Positions 11,776-20,975 of a DNA stretch of 64,000 bases are shown one piece after another (within the stretch, counting starts at the first letter, position 1; each line of letters opens with the position of its first letter). Location of the stretch: NCBI RefSeq assembly GCF_028502605.1, contig NC_079233.1, positions 6,014,001 to 6,078,000 of the forward strand. The letters run 5' to 3'. The notes below the pieces were generated by a model. It was not told where the DNA came from and ran no database searches. It saw only the letters and a program-made list of their open reading frames with translations. Source of the DNA: Trichoderma breve (taxonomy: Eukaryota > Ascomycota > Sordariomycetes > Hypocreales > Hypocreaceae). Made by a program: the position numbers and the translations under genes.

Positions 11776-13977
11776 ATGACGGGGACTTTGAGCAAGCGCC
11801 AGCAGGCGCGTAATGAGGCGATTCTCCAAGACCTGGTACATTCCGTCCCAGGCAATGACCAGTGCGCCGACTGTCACGCGCGAAATCCATGTATGCATCT
11901 GCTGTCTCCGTTCGCACATCTCGTACAACCTCTTGCTAACCGCGACCTGTGTTACAGCTTGGGCATCATGGAGCGTACGATATCCTTTCCTCAACGACGC
12001 TGCGATTCGAGATGATAGATACTGACCTGTGCAATTACAGCTGGGAGTCTTCTTATGTATGCGCTGTGCTGCGATACATCGAAAGCTAGGCACGCACATA
12101 TCCAAAGTCAAGTCGCTAAGCATGGATGCATGGACGAATGAACAAGTTGATGTGAGCGAACGCCGCCCCTTTGTACAATGTTGTGGATGTAGGAAACTTA
12201 TCTGTTTGGGTCATAGAACATGCGAAAGGTCGGCAACACTACGTCGAACAAGATATACAACCCCGAGAACAAGACGGCATCGGTGCCTATTGACGTGGAT
12301 GAAGCAGACTCGGCCATGGAGAGGTTCATTCGCCAAAAATATATCAATACTGTCGCGGGCCAAGCTGGGAAGCTGAAAAAACCGCAGCTGGATGAAGGAA
12401 CTCCGCCACCGTTACCGCCCAAGAACTCCAAGTTCGGATTCAGATCGGCCTCGTCAATATTCCCACTGTCATCGCGAGCGAAGAAGGAGGCCAAGGCAGC
12501 CGCTGCGCAAGAGCTTGCGAATTCCAATTCTTCAGCCAACCATGGAAACCACGCAAACAAACAGTCCAAAGTCTTCGGAGCTTCTGTAGACTACGGCCAG
12601 GACGACACAGACAAGAAGCTGGCGAGACTACGAGACATGGGCTTCCAGGACGACCATCGAAATGCAACCATTCTAAAAGGAGTCAACGGCAACTTGGAAC
12701 GTGCCGTTGAGGCGCTCGTTCGTCTTGGCGAAGGCGAGAGTAAATCACCAGGGCCCGGCGCGGCTGCGGAACGGACGCTGCGAGCTTCAAGGTCGCTGAC
12801 ACCGGTAGGCTCGAATCCCGTGGGCCTCAACCTAGGTTTGAGCGTGTCCCAGAAGGAAGCGACTCCAGAACGCCCAATCACGGCTTCAGCAGCCTCTACG
12901 AATCCGTTCGATATCTTCCCGCCTGCTCAGCCCCAGACGGCTCATTCCACGGGGACACTCCAAACCAACAATCCTTTCATAAACTCGACGAATCCCTATG
13001 GAACACCAGCACAACAGGCCAGCCTTGTCACCCAAGCATTCCAGAACATGTCCCTGTCTCCGCAAGCTCAACCTCTTTTCCCCCATCATACTGGTGGAGT
13101 CATCTCGACGCCCCATCAGTACGCGATGTACTCTCAGTCTCAGGCTACCCCGTCAATGCCTCAGCAATATCAGAGCTTGAGCTTCCAGAATAGCATGACA
13201 TACCCTCAACCTGCCGCACAGCCCATTGCACCACAGCAGACGGGCTACAATCCATTCTTCACGCAGGCACCGACCCAGCAGTTTCAGCAGCAGGCACCTC
13301 AACAAAGTTTGTCGCTCAACACCAACCAGGCTGCGGCATATGCGAACAATCCCTTTACGCGATCACCGACCAGGATATCGTCGCCTTCTCTCACCCAGAT
13401 TCCAGAGCAATCTCTGCCTACCATTTTCCAGGCCCCAACACCACTGCAGCAACACCTGACTGGAACGAATCCCTTTTTGAACAATGGCGTGCAGCACCCC
13501 CAGCAAGTGACGCAGCAACAACCTCAGTTTTATGGACAGCAGCAGCAGCCTCAGTTTTATGGACAGCAGCAACAACTACACCAGCAACAGCAGCAGCAGC
13601 AGCAATATTATCAGCCTCAGCGTCAAGACAAGGCCTCCATCCTCGCGCTATATGGCCAGCCGCAAGCAGCACGTCCCACGGTTTCTGATCCCAACATACA
13701 CGCACAGACGCCAACTATCCCAGAGGACAGACCCATGCCAATGCAGGCCATGCATTCTCCAGCAGCTCCGGCCCAGTCACCTCTGAGCGCGACACAGCCA
13801 CTTGCAGGAAACAACAACCCGTTCATGAAGAGCGGGCCTCCGGCAGTAGCTCCAGACCCCTTTGCCACGGATCGCAAGATTAGTAGAGAAAGCATGAACC
13901 TGGGTATGGACATGGCATGGACGAATGGACGGCACAGCCCCGATGCCTTTGCAAGCCTCAGTGCGAGACACGGTTGA
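11776..13977 (+). CDS. GTS1: ArfGAP with UBA domain and Gln-rich tail (Gts1/Ucp3 type)
   Basis: Exons 11776-11890, 11958-11974, 12041-12151 and 12217-13977 give 667 residues. The ArfGAP module switches off Arf GTPases in vesicle traffic. Its zinc finger reads C-x2-C-x16-C-x2-C (CADC ... CMRC), and is complete only if the 17-nt second exon (SWASWS) is included; the invariant finger Arg follows in [22 protein letters not shown] domain lies near residues 210-255 ([20 protein letters not shown]). The rest is Gln/Pro/Asn rich with NPF repeats (TNPF, NNPF, NPFFTQ), which bind EH domains of endocytic proteins, and CAG tracts around 13500-13630. Yeast Gts1 has the same order: ArfGAP, UBA, Gln-rich. 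The ATG is the first that precedes the finger in frame. Confidence 0.9.
11958..11974 (+). other. 17-nt microexon of the ArfGAP gene
   Basis: Flanked by ACAG on the left and GTACGA on the right. With one base from exon 1 it encodes SWASWS, the conserved centre of the ArfGAP zinc finger. Skipping it would also break the frame (17 is not a multiple of three). Confidence 0.85.
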
Positions 13978-15598
13978 ACAGCTGGAGGAGTTAGATGTTG
14001 GCTGTGATTTTGTTTTGGTTTTACTTGTTTTGTTTTGATTCCTATTTTCCCTTTTCTATTACACCAGGCGCATATGCCAAAGCAAAGGGTTTGGCAAATT
14101 TGTTTATTATATATGCCTTGTGATGACTGGGCCTCAAGAGGGTTTTTAAAATCTATACCTGATAAGTCGTTTGGGTAGCGAGATGGAAAGGGCCCATCTA
14201 CCTAGGATGTAAGTAGTGGTCATAGCATACATGAATGTACATGGCAGGCGGCCGAGAAGTCTGTAGATGTAAACACTTGTCTCTTTTCTCCTTGTTTGGT
14301 TTCATCCACGGATCGATGAGTGTAGAGTCTAAGGGGTCAATAGCTTTGGGGATGAATGCGTTCGTGGTGTCTCACGGTGTCTCATTGTCTCATCGTTAGC
14401 AAACAGTGTTGATTTTGTCCATTGCCAAGTGAGTTGATTTGAGCTCTCCTGTAACCTCGTACTGAACTTAACCATACTCGTATGATTGAATCACAGCGTC
14501 TGGACTGAATCAAGACATGAGGCGCACAGACGGTCATACTCGGAGACACTTTGATACTGTGACAGCTGCACAGACACAAATGGAGTACATGACAGCAAGG
14601 TGGTTTTGCGCCCCCTTTTTAGCATCCATGTACCTGCCCTGTAGGTATAGACCTTGAAGCTAAGATGCTTTGGCTGAAAGCTGAAGCTTTGCTCATGCGC
14701 CCGTACTAAGCTGGATAAGGTTCAGGTTCACCTAGCAGCTAATGCACTATCACTGTAATTATCCAGAAGATTTGACAGCACGCCCGAGTGACACTTTGAA
14801 GCCCATCAATGTTGTTGAACCCACCATTACAGAGCATCAAATCAGCTCACCCCCGAAATCCCCCACCGTCAAACAGTGCAATCCATAAATGATCCCCATT
14901 GTACGAGGTCACGGCCTTGGCGAGAGAAAATTTCGTCATCAGCGCCGTTTGACAGCGGAAGCTCGGGGGCCGCAGACGGCGACAAACACGCTGGACGAAG
15001 GGTCACACTGTGCCACCGCACCCAGCCGGTGCGCCCCAAGACAGTGTCCACAAACGCCGAGAAGCTGTGAATCAGTCATCCAGCATGTGGGCTTGGCGGC
15101 CCGGATGATTGGCACTGGATGGAACTCCCAAGCGCCTCTTTCTCCGCTGGGCCACAGGCCCTGAAGCGCTGTAAGCGGCCTGCCAATGTCCCGCCGAACG
15201 GCCTGGAAGCGTCCACCTGCAAGTGCTAGTCAGCAAGCCGCCAATCCAGTTAAAGCGCACCACTTCTGCCGAATTTCCTGTGCTCCTCCGCTTTTTCCTT
15301 TTCCACCACCTGCACGCAATTTCACTGCAAAAAACCGCTTCGTCAAACTACCTGCCGTCTGACCATCAGCTCAACGAGCCAGCATCGCGAAATCGACCCG
15401 ATTACATCGCTCGAGACTTTAACCAAACAAACGCACCGACTCACATCTTCGATCAAGTCCTAATTGATCGCTCCGCTGCTCTGCACGACCCCTACCAATC
15501 ATTCGCCACCCACAGTCGACCTAGCCCGAGGCTCGGTATTTCCCATCTCTCTTTCAAGAAACAGATCTCCCAAGCGATCACCGTGGAATCCAACAGCA
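13978..15598. promoter_or_regulatory. Intergenic: ArfGAP 3' side and antizyme promoter/leader
   Basis: No supported gene. The right end is the antizyme leader: from about 15262 to the start codon at 15599 I find no ATG at all, giving at least 330 nt free of upstream start codons. The left end carries T-rich 3' UTR sequence of the ArfGAP gene. Confidence 0.55.
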
Positions 15599-16585
15599 AT
15601 GGCGCCAATGAGTAACCAAAGTATAAATTACAGTAGTAATTATGGCGAGGAGTTGACTGCCCGTGTCAACGTCCTTGCCTCCTGCTACGTTGTTGACTCT
15701 GCCGCCAACCTCAAGGGCCTCCACTACTGCACTACGGGGGTCACAGGTAAACTTCTTTCTTTCTTCTTCCAATTTCCTCGTCTTAAAGTCAGCCTGTTCT
15801 AACCATGCGTCTCTCGTATCTCCAGGGGCGGAGTGGTATTCCTGAGGTCCCTTCCTCAGGCCTGCCTTCTCCTCCGTCAAGTCCCCCCCTCGCCGCATTG
15901 ACCTCGTCCAACCAGCTCGCCCTTCTTCCTAAGCAGAAGAAGCGCGACATTCCAGACAGACGCCTGGAGCGACGAGGGGGGGCAGCACTCATGATCAGGG
16001 AAGAATGTGAGAGATTCTTCTGTGAGACCATGAAGACCGTGTTCCTTGGTGAGAGGAACCTGTCTATCAATGGCTCCGGCTTTTCAGGTGCTTATTTACA
16101 ATCGCCGCCACCCGACAACCACCTCGCGGATCCATTCAACCAGGGCCCGGACACTGTTCCGGCTGGCTCGCGGATCGACGCCTGGATGGAAGTCTGGGAC
16201 TACGCCGGCGGATCGAGCTTCCGCGCCTTTGTGGCAGACGATGGAAGGGAGAAGTCCCTCTTCATCTTCTTCGACATTGAAGGCGTGCTCGGAAGAGACT
16301 TGAAAAAGGCGTAAGTTGCTACCTTATTTTTGTCCAGCCGTGAGATTTGATCCCATTACTAATATCTCTTCTTATAGTCTTATGGCGCTCATCGAACTTG
16401 CTGATGGTCCCCTGGCCTGTAGCCAGATCATCACTTGTCTCGACCGCCGCCTACCTGCAGATAATGCTCGTGATTTGATCAAGAGCCTTCAATGGGTTGG
16501 CTTCGACATGGCCACGCTAGACCACTGGGCCAGTGACTTGGACGTGACTAGCAAACAGTGGATTTTCATGGGCATGGAACTCTAG
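15599..16585 (+). CDS. OAZ: Ornithine decarboxylase antizyme, +1 programmed frameshift
   Basis: Exon 1 is 15599-15746, exon 2 is 15826-16310 and exon 3 is 16378-16585. Frame 1 makes a 55-residue leader ending in AEWYS at TCC-TGA (15840-15845). Skipping T15843 lets translation continue at GAG (15844) in the +1 frame to TAG at 16583-16585, giving 279 residues in all. The C-terminal half has the antizyme fold signature: DAWMEVWDYAGGSSF, the DLKKALMALIELADGPL helix and the ending WIFMGMEL. Antizyme binds ornithine decarboxylase, blocks polyamine synthesis and uptake, and sends the enzyme to the proteasome; polyamines raise frameshifting, closing the loop. UCC-UGA is the classic antizyme shift site. 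Two in-frame Met codons (1 and 4) lie at the start. Coordinates for a single product: 15599-15746, 15826-15842, 15844-16310, 16378-16585. Confidence 0.94.
15840..15860 (+). promoter_or_regulatory. +1 ribosomal frameshift site with overlapping inverted repeat
   Basis: Slippery element TCC (15840-15842) followed by the frame-1 stop TGA (15843-15845). CCTGAGG (15841-15847) and CCTCAGG (15854-15860) are perfect reverse complements around a 6-nt loop, so the stop codon lies inside a predicted 7-bp stem. The shift is well supported; the role of the stem is untested. Confidence 0.85.
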
Positions 16586-17150
16586 TTTTTTCTCTTGCTT
16601 TGTCTGCTTTTCTGCGCATTCGTTTGATTGGGGAACCAGCTTTACTTGTTAAGGAAAACCAGATTGATTCGTTGTCGATCGTGGATCCGCCCGTTTGTTC
16701 TTTATGGCTCGAAAAAGCAAACAAAAAGCATTAGGGCGTTGGTCAGTGATTCTGCTTCTCTTGTTCTTTTGAAGCTAGTACCATCCCGGGAGTTTTTAGT
16801 TGGGACTGTTTATGTTTTGGTGTTGTGTCGTTTTAATATTGGTCAAACTGCCCTTTGAAAAGTGTCTCGATGCTTTTTCATTTGGAGTCATGGATCGACA
16901 GGGATAGACTGTACGGAGTTGCTCCGGACGGGTTTAGGCCAAACAGTTATCGGGTAGTTGCCATCGTATTAGGTAGTTTTGAGTGAATGGATCAAACTTT
17001 TTTCTCTCATCATCTGTGATAGAATTAAACCTTTTTACTTGTCATCTTTTACAGCGTAATCATGGACATGAAATGCATCAATTGCGTCTTGCGAATAGTC
17101 TATAGCCACCCACCCTAACCCCGAAGCCCCCTTTTTTTCGTATCCCTAAA
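16586..17150. other. Convergent 3' region of antizyme and HIS7
   Basis: No gene. T-rich sequence downstream of the antizyme stop and the HIS7 3' side; it should contain the poly(A) sites of both convergent genes. A GTACGGAGTT element, one of a recurrent family, lies at 16911. Confidence 0.55.
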
Positions 17151-18852
17151 TCACAAGTCTCCATCAAACTGTCGTATCAGTAAACCCTTGTCCTGGAGGA
17201 AATCCTTGACCTGTTTTACTGTGTACTCTCCTCGGTGGAACATGCCAGCCCCAAGGGCGGCATCCGTAGTAGTCTTCTCAAACACCTCCTCAAAGTGTCC
17301 CGGGTTACCGGCGCCGCTGGATGCAATGACGGGGATCTTGACAGCGTTCTTGACCTGCTGAATGAGCTCAAGATCGAAGCCGCTGTTGGTACCGTCCTTG
17401 TCAATGCAGTTGAGCAAAATCTCTCCCGCGCCCATCGCCTCGACGGCCTGCGTGAGCTCCACAACGTCCATATCGCGTGTCTCGCGGCCGCCCTTGATGG
17501 TGCAAGCGTACCAGCAGAAGGCCTCGCCTTTGGGGCCGGGGAACTTTGTCTCGACGATGGCGTGGCGGGTGGCATCGAGCTTGGGGACGTAGACGCGCTT
17601 GGGGTCGACGCTGACGACGACGGCTTGCCTGCCGTAGGCGCGCGAGATTTGCTCGATGGCGGTGTTGCCAAAGAGCTTCTTGCCGAGAGAGTAGTATTCC
17701 TCGGCGGCCAAGACGGCGTCGGATCCGATGGAGACCTTGTCGGCGCCGGACTTGAAGTACATGGTGGCAATATCAAGAGCGGAGACCTTTGTGCCATCCG
17801 TGTCGACGGTGTCGCGGATACCACCTCCGATGGTTAGAGGCACGAAGACGGTTAGTGAGGTCTGTCGGAGGACCTCCAGCATGGGAAGATCGGCGAGGGG
17901 GCAGTCGCGGAAGGATGTGATGTTGAGGAAGGTGACTTCATCGGCACCGGATTCGTAGTATTTCTTAGCCATCTCCACGGGTTTGCCCAGGTTGCGGACA
18001 TTGCGGTCGGCACCCTTTTCGCGGACGTCGTACTGGTCTCCTTTTGTGACGACGAGATCGCCTTGGTCATTGGTTCGGACGTCAAGACAGGCAATGAGTC
18101 GGCGAGTGAGGCCGTCCTTGTGGCCCGCTGATGCGACGTCGGATGGCAGATCAGCTCCGAGGTTTTGTGCTCCGGAGCCGGTCAAGAAGGCCTTGATCGT
18201 CCGAAGGCCGGCAACGCCAGACTTTTCAGGGTGAAATTGGGTAGCGTAAATGTTACCCTTTGCAATGGCGCCAATGAATGTCTCGCTCCCGTAGGTTCCT
18301 GTCGCAACTGTCCAGCCTTGGGCTTCGAGCGTGCCTTTGCTGTAAGGGGACTTGTAGGAGTGGACGTAGTAGTATTTTGAGTCTGGTCTCAGGTCATACA
18401 TGACCTTGCCTCCAGTGTTGGCGTTGTTCCATCCAATATGCGGTACCGATTTGTCGCTTTCATCAAAGTGAGTGAGATATGAAGGTATCACGCCGAGACC
18501 GGGAACCTCAGGATCTTCCTCTGAGCCTTGGAAGAGGGCTTGGAGGCCAACACAAATGCCCATAAACGGCTTGCCAGCTTCAATGTGCTTTTTAATGGCA
18601 GGCAGATAGTTTGCCTGAGAAAGCTGTGTCATGCAGTGGCCGAAGTGGCCGACACCGGGCAAAATGAGTTTCTGTCACGACAGGTGAGTAAGTGGTACAA
18701 TTTCCAACGGTGACAACGGCCATTCAAACCTCTGCCTTGGGCACATCTTCGGGAGACCGGACCCAGTCTACCTCATAACCCAGCTTTTCAATGGCATTAA
18801 CCAGACTGCGGATATTGCCGGCGACGTAGTCCAAGAGGTGAACCGTGGGCAT
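17151..18852 (-). CDS. HIS7: Imidazole glycerol phosphate synthase HisHF (histidine biosynthesis)
   Basis: Exons 18852-18730 and 18671-17151 give 547 residues. This fused enzyme releases ammonia from glutamine and uses it to turn PRFAR into imidazole glycerol phosphate and AICAR, the fifth step of histidine synthesis and a feed into purines. The N-terminal glutaminase has nucleophile Cys81 in [10 protein letters not shown] and the His188/Glu190 pair in FHPEKSG. The C-terminal (beta-alpha)8 cyclase starts near residue 227 with catalytic Asp238 in ACLDVR and Asp465 in [10 protein letters not shown]. Length matches the fungal fused form. The start is the conserved [17 protein letters not shown]. 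The 58-nt intron uses an unusual donor, GTTTGA, but the join restores the conserved [12 protein letters not shown]. Confidence 0.97.
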
Positions 18853-19450
18853 CTTGCCCGTTGCTGTTTGCAAAAAGTCCGCGGGGTTCAGCGAATAAGT
18901 TGATTGGATTGGGGACGGTTACACAGCTCAGTTGTGCTGCTTCATGCGCTGAAAGATGTATCAAAAGGGCGGTTATGTACTTTTAAGTGCAACTGCAATT
19001 GATAACTTTGCAGTCGAGGAATGTTTTGCCGCGAGTTGTGAGTCAAGAAAAGAGTCTGAGTCGAATCAGTCAACCGCTATGAACTGAGATTCGAAATTCT
19101 TATCGAAGCCCTGATAACGGGACTTGAGAGCGATAGCGGGGTCTAGCCTTGAACAGTCATCGGCTATGCCGAAAGTAGACGCCCTAACTTTGGCAACAGC
19201 TTCTTCTGAGAGCGACTGCATTTTGCACGTTTGGCCCCGCCACAGCTATTCCTGCATTTCGTTCTCGGCATTGAAGCTCAACCGGCTTAGTACACACATC
19301 GCTCAAGATACGCGACAGAGATGCTTTAATACATCATTCGAACAAACTCACATTTCCATATCCATTCTCCATCGCATTATCGTATTCCACTGCCATTCGT
19401 GCTGCCCAGTGCTTTTCCTGTCTCGAGGATAAGCTCTGTAGCCGGCTGCT
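18853..19450. promoter_or_regulatory. Divergent promoter region of HIS7 and the TFIIIC subunit gene
   Basis: About 600 bases between two divergent start codons. One possible general amino-acid control site, TGAGTCA-like, is present as GTGAGTCAAG near 19035-19044. This fits Gcn4/Cpc1 control known for fungal histidine genes, but the match is one short site. Confidence 0.5.
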
Positions 19451-20975
19451 ATGGCAACCTCAGCAGCTGCAGTGGCAACAGGATCCACGACCACGGCCAC
19501 AGCAGCGACAGCAACAGCATCACCATGGCTAGGAGATGAAGCTGGCGCCTTGAATGCCGATACAGTCTTGCAGCAGGTCTCTCAAGATGACCAGGATGAG
19601 TGGGAATACGAATACTCTGCCACCGAGACAGAGGTAAGCTTTATGCTCCTCTCCAACATACGCGTTCCTGGATATTAACACCCATGTCACCAACTAGACA
19701 TACTACCTAACGCTTGAACTGTCCTATCCAGAGTTCAAGGATCGTCCAGCAAAAGCCCACCATCACAGCCGTGGCGGGTATTACAAGAACTGGTCAGATC
19801 AGTATGCCGACCACCTGAAGTTGGACGCCAAGCCTGACCTTGCCGTCGGCCAGCAAGACCCCAATCATAATGAAGATGACAATGGTAAAGACAATGACCA
19901 AAATAATGAAGAAGCCCCTGAACCGGAGGAGGAGGTGCCGCTGGAAGAAGAGGAGGAGAACGCAGAGGACGCAAACATAGATCCTCGTCTACGAGCTATG
20001 GGGGACGACAGCCATAATGCCACAACGAAAACAGCGAAGCAAGGGAAAAAAGACAAAGGAAAAGGAAAGGAGAAAGAGGTAGAAACCACGAAAGCGGCAC
20101 CAGAGGCAACAGAAGGTGACGAAGAGTCGGCGAACGACCCCCTGGAAGAAATACAGATACTCGAACTTCACTCTCGCAATCCGATTATATCCTACAGAGG
20201 TCGAGTGTTTGAGGGACAATGGGCAGAGGTTATTGGCACAGAGGCAATATTGACCGATCGTGAAGCCAAAGATGCCGCTCAGTTACCTGCTCTTCGTCAT
20301 CTTCCCGGCGGTGTGGATATACTCGGAGCAAGCTCTTCGCGCATCTTGACCACCGAAAAGATTCTGAAACCCAGAGTTGCCCAAGAGGACTCTTTGGCGG
20401 CCATTCGCGAGGAGTGGAACATTCGCATCCCCCCAGGGAAGGATAGGACCGGTGAAAGAGCGCAGCAGTTGCGCTTCCTAGAGAATCTCATCGCCTTGAA
20501 GAAGAAAAGGGGGGATGCAGATGAAGTTACAGTATATGCGATGGATGGCCCTGGAAAAGATTTTGACGACAGAAAGGGACCAGATTTTAAACCTCGCAGG
20601 AAAAAGCCTAGTCTCGGCGTCGATCAAACCAACGGGGCCAGTCAGAGTGACAGAAGAGAACGTCGATATACAAGGCGAAGCCAGGGTCGCCGAGGCGGTA
20701 GACGAAGAAGGGCATCTGCTGCGAGAGGAACATCAGCGGCAACGGATAGGGGCGCTGGTTCAGGTTTGGATTCGAATACGCTGTCCACGCCCACGCCAAG
20801 TCACTGGGACGAACTCTTTGGGATTCAAGATGACGAGGACGATAATGATAACGATAGTCTCAACGACATCTACGAGGACAGTGATGAGCCAGAAAGAAGA
20901 CGGGCGGGTTCCGATGATGAGAACGAGGACGACGATGGGGACGAAGATGACAACGATGCTATGATACTGGACTAG
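19451..20975 (+). CDS. TFIIIC tau55-related subunit (TFIIIC subunit 6 type)
   Basis: Exons 19451-19633 and 19698-20975 give 486 residues. TFIIIC binds the internal A and B boxes of tRNA genes and recruits TFIIIB and RNA polymerase III. The TFIIIC_sub6 beta-barrel signature is split by the intron: DEWEYEYSATETE then TYYLTLELSYPEF, and continues after an acidic insertion with ISYRGRVFEGQWAEVIGTE. A Ser/Thr/Ala-rich N-terminus, a highly acidic insert (about residues 115-160), an Arg-rich patch RRGGRRRRAS and an Asp/Glu-rich tail ending MILD are visible. Fungal relatives carry similar disordered tails. The barrel is well recognised; the precise ortholog name (such as S. pombe Sfc7) is inferred. 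Confidence 0.88.

Noticed and set aside
15599..16585. Antizyme region as two separate genes or as a frameshifted pseudogene
   Set aside because: The break sits exactly at the known UCC-UGA recoding site, both parts are conserved in kind, and the downstream frame is intact with correct splice phases.
17235..17837. 200-codon antisense frame over HIS7
   Set aside because: Shadow of a conserved, GC-biased coding region; no independent support.
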